A DNA stretch of 64,000 bases from Areca catechu. Its lineage: Eukaryota > Streptophyta > Magnoliopsida > Arecales > Arecaceae. The position numbers and the translations under genes are program-made. The DNA lies in contig CM038039.1 in NCBI GenBank assembly GCA_021397845.1, positions 10,347,231 to 10,411,230 of the forward strand. The letters are read 5' to 3'. Positions 1-10,870 of the stretch are shown piece by piece (position 1 is the stretch's first letter; every line of letters starts with the position of its first letter). Under the pieces are notes generated by a model that did not search any database, was not told where the DNA came from, and worked only from the letters and a program-made list of their open reading frames with translations.

Positions 1-559
1 TGTTAGCATCGAAAATACATGATTATTTTTCAAATATAGCTAGAGAAGGGTTCCTGAGTGAGAATAATGGCATGGTGAGAGTCGTTTACCTTAGCATGGA
101 AGATATTGGAAATGACCGACATCCCGGCTATAGTGCTACTATCCTTGTTGGTAAGGGGATAAGACTAGAGGAGGGTCTTTTGTTTTGAGTCTCCTTCCCC
201 GGTTCCCTTCAGCATCCAATGTTAACGGGTAATGGGAATGAAGGAAAGGCTAAGAACACTTTACGAGAACTTGGATCGTCAGGATGAGTGATCGAGATCC
301 TTCAGGATGTTCTTCTCCCTTTCTTTCTTATGATAGGGAGAGTTTTTGGCCTCAAAACCAAATTTCCTACCTTTAAGAACTTGCCTCGGACTCAAGCATC
401 TTGGTCGTGGGTGACTCTCCTTCAGTATGCGGCCATCCTTATAGTCACGTGCTCGCGTGCCTTTTCTATCAGGTCCAGATTTTTTCAAAGTCATTCATGG
501 TTGCCACTTTCTTTAAAATTCTCTATTCTTGGGGATGAGAGCCCAAGCTCCAAAGGAAT

Positions 560-1230
560 GATAGCTTCGATATCGTAGGTAAGATTGAAGGGTGTTTCGC
601 CTGTCAAGATCCTTTGCATGGTTTGGTAAGCCTAAATGACATGATATAGTTTGTCTACCCATCATCCTTTTGCTCGATCCAAATGCATCTTCAATTCCTA
701 TAAAAAAATATGGTTAGCAACCTTGACCTCTCCATTAGCTTGGGGGTAGCCTACTGATATAAAATGTTGGGCCACATCCAGTTCCTAACAAAATTTTGTA
801 AATTTAAAATCGCTAAATTGTCAACTATTATCAGTGATAATGATTCAAAATAATCTGAAATGGCATATAATTGACTTCTAGATGAAATCTTTTACTCTGG
901 CTTCAATAATTTAAACAAGTAGTTCGGCTTCTATTCACTTAGTAAAATAATCGACTACCACAAGTAAAAATTTTTATCCTTCGATAGCTAGAGGAAAAGA
1001 TCCAAAAATGTCCATGTCCCACCGAGCAAAAAGTCATGGTACACTTATAGGAACAAGCGAAATAGCTGGTAGCCACTGTATATTGGAGTAATACAGGCAT
1101 TGGTCGCACTTTCAAACCATATCCTTCATATCTTGCTCCATAGTGGGCCAATAGTATCCCTGTTTCAAAATCTTGAAAGATAAAGCTCCGCCCCCCAAGT
1201 GACCACCACAGATCCCTTCATGAATCTCTT
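560..1230 (-). pseudogene. Integrase of the minus-strand Tat-like element (decayed)
   Basis: On the minus strand the zinc-binding part begins near 1165 with QGYYWPTMEQDMKDMV, then a stop and KC. The catalytic core follows. The first Asp sits in VVVDYFTK near 940-960. The second is in TDNS followed by a stop and QFSDF near 820-835. The Glu is in PQANGEVKVAN near 725-745. The D,D(35)E triad is therefore traceable, but stops interrupt the domain at least four times, mostly where the family has Trp, Gln or Arg. The enzyme would have inserted the cDNA of the element into host DNA. It cannot be made from this copy. Confidence 0.8.
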
Positions 1231-1689
1231 GAAGGGTATACTCTGCTTCGGGGGGTGCAGGCACCTTAACAGAGGCGGGGAGAATCCCATCTTATAGAGC
1301 TTGTTTTCATGGAGGACGAATCTAGAGGCTCGATTCCGTGTCTTTCAAGCTTCCTCCCTATCTATGGGAAGACTCTCATCGTGCGAATACCAGATGAGTG
1401 AATCTATTCAGCAAGGTTTAGCATCTATGTGGAGTACCTATATTAGCTTATTAATGCTGGGCTCTTCTAAAATCTCAAAGAAGACCTATACACCGTGTTA
1501 TTGGACATAGATATTGCAAGCTTGGATAGAGTGTCAGCCCAAGCATCCTCTTTCCTAGGGATCTAATGAACGTTAAAGCTATGGATGGTTTGGGTCAGGT
1601 TCCTAATCCTTTGAAGGTACTATTTCATATTTTGCTCTCAAGTTTCATACTTATTCAAGACATGACTTACTGCAAGCCAAGAATCGTTA

Positions 1690-1905
1690 TGAGCTTTTAA
1701 ATGTCAAATCCCATTTCTTTGGTAATGGTGAGGCCAGCAATCAAGGCTTCGTATTCAGCTTCTTTGTTAGTAGAGAAAAATATGAAATGAATGGCATATT
1801 GGACATCCCATACTTCAGAACTAATGAGTACAAGCTCTACAACAGAGCTATTAGTGTGCTCTATCCATATATAGCATCCATTGTTGCTCGGGGTCTTCAA
1901 GCATT
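1690..1905 (-). pseudogene. Second (archaeal-type) RNase H domain, Tat hallmark
   Basis: The minus-strand frame reads NNGCYIWIEHTNSS and later NKEAEYEALIAGLTITKEMG. The second stretch matches the NNQAEYEALLARLKIANELG segment that I can read in the complete element at about 36030-36090 of this window. A second RNase H placed between the pol RNase H and integrase is characteristic of Tat-lineage gypsy elements. The fragment stays open for 67 codons but is isolated by stops on both sides. Confidence 0.75.
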
Positions 1906-1909
1906 GAAT

Positions 1910-3230
1910 TTCCCTCTTATAGTTTTTTTTTAGGAATGGTACATTCAGTTAAAAAGTCTGCCAGTACCTATGCCTTGATAGAAGGTCTTGGTCAAAATGC
2001 CAAATCGAACTTGAAGAGTTCAAGTATCCATTTGGCCATCCCGCCTGAGGTGTCAGGTCGGTGTAAAATTATTCGAAGGGGTTGATCGATGAGGACCACA
2101 ACCGTGTGGGCTTGAAAATATGATCAAAACTTTCTAGTCGATATCACAAGGGTGAAGATAAGCTTTTCTAGTTGGGTATATCTGGTCTCAGTATTTTGCA
2201 AGACCTGGCTAGCATAATGCATCATCTCTTATATCCAGACTTCTTCTCGAACAAAGATGGAGCGGATACAGAAGGGGAGGCCACCAAATATAAATATAGC
2301 TCCTCACCTTCTTTCGGCTTGCTAAGGAGTAGCAAGGTACTGAGGTAAGCTTTAAGCTCTTTGAATACCTTCTGACATTCCTCAGTCCATTCAAAGTCCT
2401 TTTAACTTTGTTAGAATCCAAAAGAAAAGCTGGCATCGTTCAGCTGATTTAGAAACAAATTAATTAAGGGCGGCAATCCACCCAGTAAGCCTTTGGACTT
2501 CTTTTATAGTCTTTGGTATGATCATTCGCATCAAGGCTAAAATTTTATCTAGATTGGCCTCAATCCCTCGATCGGATACCATAAATCCAAGGAACTTCCT
2601 GGAGGTTACTCCAAATGCGCACTTAGAGGGTTTAATTTTATCTGATATCGATGCAAGGTGGTGAAAGTTGCTTCAAGATTGCCTATATGATTCTACGAAA
2701 TACAGCTTTTGACTGGCATATGTCAACATAGACTTCTATGTTTCAATCAATATGGTCCTTGAGATTTTTGTTCACCAATCGCTGGCAAGTTATCCCTACA
2801 TTTTTTAAACTGAACGGCATTACCCTATAACAAAACAAGCCCTGGTCGGTGATAAAAGAAGTTTTTTCCTTTCTCTAGGTGCCATCCGGATGTGGTTGTA
2901 TCCCGAAAATGTTCCTTGAAAGTTAGGAGTTCATGACCAGCCATTGCATTCACTAGTTGGTCAATGCGTGAAGGGGTAGCTACCTTTAGGGTAGGCCTTA
3001 TTGAGGCCTGTGAAGTCCATATATATCCATCACTTTCCATTGACCTTTTTTACCAACACTACATTTGCCAACCATTCGGGATAGTTAACTTCCTTGATGA
3101 ACCTTACACCAGTGAGTTTTTGTACCTCCTCCATCATGTTTCTCTGGTGGTCTGGTGTGAAACTCCTTTTCTTCTATTTCACAGGGCAATGATTGGATCT
3201 ACCATTAGGTGATGTGTCATCCGGATCAAT
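1910..3230 (-). pseudogene. Reverse transcriptase and first RNase H of the Tat-like element
   Basis: The RT finger/palm region is readable on the minus strand near 2940-3010 as PSRIDQLVNAMAGHE, equivalent to PKIDQLVDAMASHQ in the complete element near 34780. The active-site region near 2710-2740 reads YVDI instead of the expected YVDD, so a catalytic Asp appears lost. The first RNase H starts near 2400 with FEWTEECQKVFKELKAYLS and continues through KPKEGEELYLYLV. Several frameshifts separate these blocks. Function is excluded; identity is secure at the domain level. Confidence 0.75.
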
Positions 3231-3479
3231 TCTTGGCATATTTGCAAACGTCTAGACAAAGACATTGACATTCTCTTCAAACAAGACTACATTTTCATCT
3301 AGTATTGAGCCAATTTGAACAATGTGCTGGGGCTCCCCATCATGTAGGGGAACTGCTACAAAGTCCTATGCAAGCCTCCTTTCTTCGATTAGCTCATCTC
3401 CGGTATCCAATCCTTTGACTAGGAGGCCATTCAAGAGATTGGCTTGTCCAGTTTGACGGGACATTAAGTAGCATTATTT

Positions 3480-3900
3480 TACTAAAAAACTTGATTTCCG
3501 CATACTTCGCCCACTCCCTGGAGTGTAGGAAACCTTATTAGCAAGTAATAGGTAGACACTATTGCCTATAGGGCATTTAATCCCGATCGACCAAATATAA
3601 CATTGTAAGCTAAAGGAGTCTTTACAACTATAAAGGTGAGACACACTTGGGAATGCCAATGAGCACCTCCTGCTATCATGGATAGAGTGATGATGCCCTC
3701 AATTGGGACCGGTTTCTCCAAGAACCTGGTTATTGGTGCATCTATCTTTCTCAATCGTTGTAGGGGGATGTTCATTCTTAAGAAGGCATCATAAAATAAA
3801 ATATCTACTGAACTTTTAGTATCCACAAGTATAAGATAGATATTATAGTCATTTATATTAAGAGTTATCACAACGGGATCATGATGGAGATATTAGATCC
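3480..3900 (-). pseudogene. Retropepsin (protease) remnant of the Tat-like element
   Basis: A minus-strand frame of about 100 codons reads LILVDTKSSVDILFYDAFLRMN and later AYNVIFGRSGLNAL. These match the gypsy protease landmarks (active-site DTGS block, then the AYNAILGRPALN block that is clear in the complete element near 34130-34165). Here the invariant Gly after DT is Lys, which should abolish aspartic-protease activity even without the flanking stops. Confidence 0.75.
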
Positions 3901-4119
3901 CAGTTGCATTGGTTGAAGTGAAAGTTATGACTTCAGTAAAACACCTTCCTGGGCTACTGGTTTTGGTGTCTTTCTTCAGTCCCCTCCAGTAATCATGTTG
4001 ATATCATCTCTGGTAGATCAATCCAAGGGCTCTTCCACTCTTGGTGGTGGTTCGGGTAGGCATAGAACTGGGATGTCATGCCTTTCTCCTTGATCTCAAA
4101 GGAACCAATTCAACTTGCC

Positions 4120-5960
4120 ATAATAGATGAGCTTCTTTATTTCATCTTAGAGTTACATACATTCTTCTATATGCTTAGGATTTAGGGTTTTGGGTTTGGA
4201 GTTTTAGGGTTTAGATTTTGGATTTTGGGTTTTAAGGTTTAGGATTTGGGGTTTAGGTTTTTGGTTTTATGATCTATGGTTTAGGTTTTTAGGGTTTAGG
4301 GTTTAGGATTTTGTGTTTGGGGTTTAGGATTTAGGATTTAGAGCTTTGGGGTTCAGACTTTAGGATTTATTGTTTTAGGTTTTAAGGTCTTATGGTTTAA
4401 GATTTTAGAGTTTTGGGCCATGATCTCGATGATAAAAGCAATATTTATTCTGGTCCCTTCGTTCAGACTTCGATTTCATCTTCCTTCCGGTAACTGTCCC
4501 TGGATTTGCATCAAGACTTGGGTGTGTGGAGCATTTAGAGCAACATATTGACCGAACTTCCATGGTGGCAGGACACCCGGTTGGTCCGGACTTCGAAGAT
4601 CCAAATCTTGGGGGATGCCCATCTATGTTGGGGAGGTGACTAGCTTCTTAGCCTTTTTCCTTAATATTCTCTCTTCAGGGGGAACCCTGAGGCTGAGGGT
4701 CGCTCCCTGGGCTCCCAAGCAGATGGCGAAGCAACGATACGTATAAAAGCTAGTGCAGGTAGGGCAGTAGGTGTAACATGGGCTCCATATGCCTCTTCTG
4801 CACATGCGCACTTCTCAGCTCTGGTAAACATCTCAGAAAAATTCATTGGCAGTTTCTTTTCTAAAGAGAAAAGAAAGGAACACTGGCAAAGACTGTACTT
4901 CATGGTGATTATAGCAACTGAAAGATCAAGATTATACATCTCAAGGGCTGCTTCATTGAATCGACCTATATAAGACTTGAGGGGTTCCTCTCTTTTTGCT
5001 TAATATGAATCAAGGAGTCAGAGCTTCACCGTGACTTCCGGTTACTAGTGAAATGAGAAATATTGGATTGACTTAGCTGGACAAAAAAATAAATAAAGCC
5101 TAGTTTTTGGCTGGAATACCATTTTCGCACAAATTTTTTGAAAGTTAAAGGGCGAGCACGACACAATACGTATTAGTGGCCCATGCAAGAGTATCATAGT
5201 TTTGAAATCCTGGAGGTGGTATACCAGATCAACTGATCCATCATATATCTCTAGCTGTAGCATTTTGAAATGTTCGACAGCGGCTCTTGCAGAATACTAG
5301 TTTTGAAAGGTAGCTCGATAGTAAAACCAAGGTCATCATTTCTAGGTGGTGCTAAGCCCCATAGGGCTTCAAGATGTTGGTTTATCTCTAGAAACTTATG
5401 ATCCACCTCAACATCTCTGGCCGGATGTGCAGCAGACGATTGAGGAGGCAAACAAGCTGGGATAGACCCTTTATCTGATTGAGGTGAAGGAAAATATCTT
5501 CTTGTCTGCCTAGGACCTTCTTGGGCTACAAGAGGAATAGATTCTCCTTTCTCGATGTTCGAAGAAAATGAGAGTCATCTTGGCTCCAGGCATGCCACTC
5601 CTAAAGGTGCAGGGGTTTATGGTGGCAAGACCAGTTCTGCTCCTAGTAATGGTGTAACTGTCGGCATTGCAAGCATTGCTGGATGTTGCATTACTCCAAC
5701 AACAGTAGCTAACTCATGCACTTCGTAGGTAAGCCTTTCTAGAGTGTCAAGTTGATTTTCCTATAAAAGGGGATTAACTTGAACCCTCAGAATTAAATTT
5801 CCAGCTTGTTGGCTGTCTTGTTGAGAAGTGGCATCATCAGATTGCCAGGTGGACATGCCCTTTGGAGGCATGTGATATATAGCAGAAGTCACTTTTTAAA
5901 CAGTGGGTGAAAAGAGGGCCCTTCCTCTATTTGATGGTGTTGAAATCTGCTCGGACACCG
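4120..5960 (-). pseudogene. Gag remnant, split by a telomere-like insertion
   Basis: On the minus strand the capsid region reads EIYDGSVDLVYHLQDFKTM near 5200-5250, the homologue of PYDGTIDPLDHLGAYKAHM in the complete element. Farther on, at about 4420-4460, the frame reads NKYCFYHRDHG, the first half of the Tat-type CCHC-like knuckle. The second half, HIEECM then DEIKKLI, resumes at about 4173. The 244 bp between them are telomere-like repeats and not gag. Additional stops and frameshifts are present throughout. Confidence 0.75.
4174..4417 (+). repeat. Degenerate interstitial telomere-like repeat (TTTAGGG-type)
   Basis: About 244 bp on the plus strand are built from degenerate TTTAGGG/GGTTTAG units. 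The cleanest run, near 4277-4300, reads TTTAGGGTTTAGGGTTTAGG; elsewhere units drift to GGTTTTGGG, GGATTTAGG and GGTTTAAGG. TTTAGGG is the standard plant telomere unit. The block starts and stops abruptly inside the gag zinc-knuckle codons of the surrounding retroelement, so it is an insertion and not a chance run. Confidence 0.8.
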
Positions 5961-6099
5961 GAATGAGCTGGAGAGGAGACATGAATGGCTATACCTACAA
6001 AAGAAGCCCTAGCTGGAAAAGATTCTGACGAAGGCCCTTAAATAGTTAAGTCAGTATTCTAGACCATCCAGGAAAAATAAGAGTGTAAGTGCATGAGAT

Positions 6100-7324
6100 T
6101 ATATGTGGAGTAGGTGAGGGAGTGCACATACCTCTGGGGGTTTGCTAGGGATAGCAACAAAATTCAAATCCATGGGTACCCGACCCGACCAATCCAATTA
6201 GGCCGAGTAGTCAATGCTTTGATTAGGTTTGGGCTGGGTTTGGATAAAATGCTTAACTTTGGGTTTAGACCGGAACTGGATAGATATGCACCCGATTCGA
6301 ACCCGGTCCAAATTATTTTAATAATATATATATAATTAATATATATTATATTAAATATATTTTATTTTGATTGAATATGAAACTAAGTACTGTTGAACTA
6401 AAAATGTAGTTGAATTTTATTTATTTAATATATGTTTGATTTATAGAATGGTGGATGATTTTAAAGTTGATAAAAATAAAAAAATATTTAATATGACTAA
6501 ATTAAGTCCGGGCCGGGTAAATCCAAATTACCCGATACCCGATTGAGATAAATTTGGATAAAAAAATCCAATATCGATAGTGTTTTGGCTGGGTTTGGAT
6601 AGTTTATTCGATATTCAGGTTTGGATTTGGATAATTAAAAACTCAACCTATTGCCATCCCTAGGATTCGCTAAGAACTCCCTTTTATAATCAAGCCCCAG
6701 GGTAGTTTAAAGATAACCTAGCATGGCGGCCAGTAGATATGGAATGATGGGATTTTGGAGCTGATATTTAAATTTTTGAGTGAAAATCATCCTCTTCTGC
6801 CTGGAATATCCTCTTTCTATTGATGAAGAGTTTTGTCTTATATGTCTTCCCATTGTTTGCCTTAATAGCTCCAGGATTTGTTCTAGATTTGTTCTAAATA
6901 CTCTTCTTTAAAGACTAAGATTTGTTCTAGATGATGAGACTTGATAGTTTATCTCTTATGGGGGATGTTTTAAAGTAAGTATCGACAGGTTCCTCCTTTG
7001 GTCATTTGATGGGTGCTCTCATAGGAGTAGCAGACTAGGTCAGGGCCTTATATCTAAATTTGGTAGGTTCAAGGGCCTTTTGTAATCGAGGTTCTGCAAA
7101 GCTCGAGATTTGGAAGAGTCAGGTCCCCAATATGCAAAATGTAGATAGGTTGCCATTGGTAGAACTGGGAGTCAAAGTGCCTTTCCTGGTCTCTTCTCTT
7201 AAGAGAATAGAACCGGGCGACCGATGAGGCATTCGAGGATAAGATTTTCCTCTCTGGCACTCTCTGTTGGGCATATCCGGTTTATCCGGATGTTCTATCT
7301 GTTTTATTTGTGCTTGAAATGTCA
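6100..7324 (-). repeat. Probable LTR/leader of the minus-strand gypsy element
   Basis: This non-coding stretch lies upstream of gag on the minus strand. It has a TATA-like TATAAAAG on the minus strand at 6682-6689, and a possible LTR start (TGACATTTC read on the minus strand) at 7324. The MITE at 6146-6662 sits just downstream of the TATA-like motif. I found no matching second LTR in the window, so the boundaries are inferred. Confidence 0.35.
6146..6662. mobile_element. Non-autonomous hAT-type MITE
   Basis: The 517-bp element begins TAGGGATAGCAA and ends TTGCCATCCCTA, which are inverted ends of the hAT-like TAGGG type. The flanking 8-mers GGGTTTGC (6138-6145) and GGATTCGC (6663-6670) match at 6 of 8 positions, the target-duplication length expected for hAT. 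The ends are rich in CCCGACCCG-type motifs and the middle is AT-rich; there is no transposase frame. It resembles the element at 18660-19067. Confidence 0.75.
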
Positions 7325-7439
7325 TGAACCTAGATACCGGGATTTAAAATAATCGGATGTGGCTTTTATCTATCTTGAACTAGATCTGATCAGATTATCG
7401 TCGATCCTAAAATTATTGTAATCCTAGATATGAGTTTCC

Positions 7440-8026
7440 TTCCACTATCGGTAAATAATAAATAGATTCTTTATTTTGATAAATTTTGGATAATCATTTG
7501 GTTGGGGTTAATAAAATTATCTCCAATCAAATATAATAATATTTTTATTCAATAGATAATGCATTTATAAATATATGATTTAATGATCCTAAGTTTGCTA
7601 AAAAAGTGGAATGGCCGTTACTCACGGTCTTGCTATATTATATGTAATTATTTAAAAGTTTAGTGCTTTCTATTTTCTTATTATATATAGATTAGATCGT
7701 GATCTTATTTTATAATAATATATTAATTTATATAAACTTAATATGTAATGTATTTATAAACATATGATTTTTTGATAATGATTTTATTTTAAAATGAAAC
7801 GAAAGCTACTGACAGTCTTATTATATTATATTTAGTTATTCATGGATCCAATGCTTTCTATTTTCATTATATATACATTAGATCATGATCTTATTTTATA
7901 ACAATATATTATTTTATATAAATTGAATATGTAATGCATTTATAAACATATGATTTTATGATCATGATTTTATTTACATTTATTAATAGCCTTGTTATAT
8001 TGTATTTAACTATTTATAGATCCAAA
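7440..8026. repeat. AT-rich tandem repeat, period about 180-188 bp (left part)
   Basis: At least three consecutive AT-rich units share landmarks in order: GCTTTCTATTTTC, then TTAGATCRTGATCTTATTTTA, then TGCATTTATAAACATATGATTTT. The first landmark falls at 7665 and 7853, a spacing of 188 bp. A more diverged unit lies at about 7500-7620. The third clear unit is cut at 8026 by the solo LTR and resumes at 10028. Confidence 0.7.
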
Positions 8027-10022
8027 TGATATGGCAAGATCGCTGACGTGGAGTACGCATAAGACCCGGTTGGCGGCTAGGCAGTGCCGCGCGATGTTCT
8101 CTTCCGAGCTCTCCTGCCAGGTGGCCTGCGGTCATGCCCTTCTCGAGCCAAGCTCGACACCTCTGCCTCTTCGCCAGGTGTCGACCCAAGAGGGATCCAC
8201 CTCGGCCGAAGTGGGCCTGCTTCTGCTCCTTCGCCAGGTGTCGACCTAGGAGGGGTCCACCTCGGCTGAAGTCGAGCCAGGCACCTCTGCTCCTTCGCCA
8301 TGTGGCACCCCCAGATGGGTCCACCTTGGTCGAAGTCGAGCTTACCTCTGCCCCTACGCCAGGTGTCGACTCAGGAGGGGTCCATCTTAGCCGAAGTGGG
8401 CCTGTCTCTATTCCTTTGCCAGGTGTCAACCCAAGAGGGATCCACTTCGGCTGAAGTCGAGCCAGGCACCTCTGCTCCTTCGCCAGGTGGCACCCCCAGA
8501 TGGGTCCACCTTGGTCGAAGTCGAGCTTGCCTCTGCCCCTTCGCCAGGTGTTGACCCAGGAAGGGTCCATCTCGGCCGAAGTGGGCCTGCCTTTGCTTCT
8601 TCACCAGGTGTCAACCCAGAAGGGGTCCACTTCGGCTGAAGCTGAGTCAGGCACTTCTGCTCCTTCGCCAGGTGGCACCTCCAAATGGGTCCACCTTGAC
8701 CGAAGTCGAGCTTGCCTCTGCCCCTTCGCCAGGTGTCGACTCAAGAGGGGTCCACCTTGGCCGAAGTGGGCCTGTCTTTGCTCCTTCGCCAGGTGGCACC
8801 CCTAGATGGGTCCACCTTGGTCGAAGTCGAGCCTGGCACCTCTGCTCCTTCACCAGGTGGCACCCCTAGATGGGTCCACATCGGTCAAAGTCGAGCTTGC
8901 CTCTGCCCCTTCGCCAGGTGTCAATCCAGGAGAGGTCCATCTCGGTTGAAGTGGGCATGCTTGTGCTCCTTCGCTAGGTGGCACCCCTATATGGGTCCAC
9001 CTCGGCCGAAGTCGAGCCTGGCATCTCTGCTCCTTCGCCAGGTGGCACCCCAGATGGATCCACCTCGGCCGAAGTCGAGCTTACCTCCGTCCCTTCGCCA
9101 GGTGTCGACCCAGGAGGGGTCCACCACGGTCGAAGTGGGCCTGCCTCTGCTCCTTCGCCAGGTGGCACCGCCAGATGGGTCCACCTCGGTCAAAGTCGAG
9201 CCTTCTCCATGGAGCGCCCGGAGGACCGAGAGCGCAAGCCCCGAGGATGCTGCTGAGGACGGCGCGCACAGTGCGGCGCGTCTAGTATGGCATTCCCAGA
9301 TCTGTGACGGTGCACGGAACCTCGTTTGTACCAGTTTAGGAGGGACACCTCGATCGAGGTGTCAGATCCGACGGCCAGTGACCTGGAACCCCCTGAAGGG
9401 GAGGGCCACGGTCAACGCCTCGAACCCAATGATGCCTACACACGGATCGAGGTTTCGCTTAGCTCCCCCTTTCGTGATTGCACAGCGGACGAGACGAGCT
9501 CGCCACTTAACTCCCAATCGTAAGGGGAGACGACCTTAGGAGAATGGGCAATAAACATCGTTGACCTCCAAGGCCTCCCTAGAGGGGGAGAATCGAGGCA
9601 CCGAAGCACCCGATGATATCAACAAGGCACCATCATGGGGGAAGGTAAGGAATCAAGAGGGCAAATGCACGGAAGAAGAGAACAAACGACTCTGAGACAA
9701 AGGCTCCGAAGGAACCCTTAGGGAGGAGATCGGCGAGCCCAGTCGCAATAACCGAAGTGCTGACCCTTCTTGTTCTCACTCATTGTCACTCATCTCCTCA
9801 TCAAAGATTCCTCTAAGCACGGAGACCCAGCGGGGATCTGTCTTAGTGGATCCGTTCTACTTTGCTGCTCTCTAACTTGATCATCGGAGTACCCTCGGAA
9901 TCCCCGGCCCGAATCTCTAATCTTGTTTTGCAGGTCTGGAAATGTCAGGATTTCGAAGTAGAAGGGACCGAAGTCCGGTGCCAAACTTGCGGCTGCAGGC
10001 CACAGCGGTAAGATCGGCAATA
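8027..10022 (+). mobile_element. Solo LTR, about 2.0 kb, with internal minisatellite
   Basis: The insertion interrupts a unit of the AT-rich tandem repeat, so both edges are well defined. It starts TGATATGG and ends GGCAATA, apparently a decayed form of the GGCAACA end seen on the complete Tat element. It is flanked by CCAAA (8022-8026) and CCAAG (10023-10027), a 5-bp target duplication with one mismatch. Near its 3' end it carries ACTTGATCATCGGAGTACCC (9875-9894) followed by TTGTTTTGCAGGT, a signature shared with other LTRs in the window. No internal coding region is present, consistent with recombination between two LTRs. Confidence 0.8.
8160..9210 (+). repeat. GC-rich minisatellite, 60-64-bp units
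   Basis: About 17 head-to-tail units contain the core CTCCTTCGCCAGGTGTCGAC or the variant CCAGGTGGCACC, then GGGTCCACCTCGGCCGAAGT. Two spacer forms alternate, GGGCCTGCCTCTG (60-bp unit) and CGAGCCAGGCACCTCTG (64-bp unit). The array lies in the 5' half of the solo LTR. Long open frames on both strands here, up to 275 codons, follow from the repeat and are not genes. Confidence 0.9.
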
Positions 10023-10027
10023 CCAAG

Positions 10028-10120
10028 TATTTTCTATTTCTTATTACATATACATTGGGTCATGATCTTATTTTATTATATAAATAATTTCATATAATTT
10101 TAGATTTAAGATATTTAAAA
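10028..10120. repeat. AT-rich tandem repeat, continuation right of the solo LTR
   Basis: The sequence TTTTCTATTTCTTATTACAT followed by GGGTCATGATCTTATTTTA is the missing second half of the unit cut at 8026. This shows that the intervening 2.0 kb is an insertion. Similarity fades after about 10120. Confidence 0.7.
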
Positions 10121-10870
10121 ATAATTATTAAAAACATAATAGATATTATATATATATCATAAAATAAAAGCTCTATTAAATACAAATTATTATTATTTTT
10201 TAATAAGATGGGTCATTAACATAACTATTATGAATATATATAGTAATATTAAAAAATAAAATACTTCACGAAGAAACGGAACCGACTCCATACAATGCGT
10301 GATGTAAATATACATCATCATCTTAGGAAATATGTTTCCTGTCCCACTTTTTTATAGTTAATAAAAAATATAAAAATACTTTTCTACATATTATGTATTG
10401 CATGCATCAATTATTTTAAAAAAAATATTTTTTATCAGACTTTTGGTGAACCAAATAATTTCGTCATGCTTGTGAGTGCCACGTCGACGGACAACAAACG
10501 TTTTAGTTTGCATGGGCAAGCTGAGAGAAGAGCTAACGTGGTGCTACTGGGGACTCCCACGTGGACTTTAACCCGTGACGGTGCGTCTCCGATTTGCAAT
10601 TACTCGAGCTCATGCGAGGGCATATATATATATATATATATATATTTGGTGGCTTAGAATCTGCTTTGATACCAAAAGCAAGTGCTATTTGTCAAGCTTT
10701 AAAACTAAAAGCTTAAAGATTCTTGCAGCATGGAGCTCCGTAAAGATTCTGGTATTTTGCTTTGGTACTAGAAAAGTTAATTTTTTTAAAAGTATTATTA
10801 ATTTATTAATTATATGTTAAAGCTTAAAGAGTACGTAATGTTATGCGAGAAGGGGCCTACGAATGGAGTA
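10121..10870. other. Unassigned AT-rich DNA with a TA microsatellite
   Basis: No gene or recognisable element was seen. A (TA)12 run occupies 10622-10646. A short GC-richer segment at 10440-10610 contains ACGTG motifs but no supported coding frame or promoter. Confidence 0.5.

Larger units (their letters stand above)
1..6110 (-). mobile_element. Degraded Ty3/gypsy retrotransposon, Tat-like, minus strand
   Basis: Reading the minus strand from high to low coordinates gives the order gag (about 5960-4120), protease (3900-3480), reverse transcriptase with RNase H (3230-1910), a second RNase H-like domain (1905-1690) and integrase (1230-560). This is the gypsy gene order. The second RNase H, with the motif EAEYEALIAGL, is the hallmark of the Tat lineage. 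Every domain carries stops and frameshifts, so the copy is long dead. The element runs off the left edge of the window, so its 3' LTR is not visible. Its leader and LTR appear to lie at about 6100-7324. Confidence 0.85.

Noticed and set aside
8010..9539. Long overlapping open frames on both strands, up to 275 codons
   Set aside because: They spell the 60-64-bp minisatellite in several frames; unit lengths of 60 or 64 and GC richness explain the openness.
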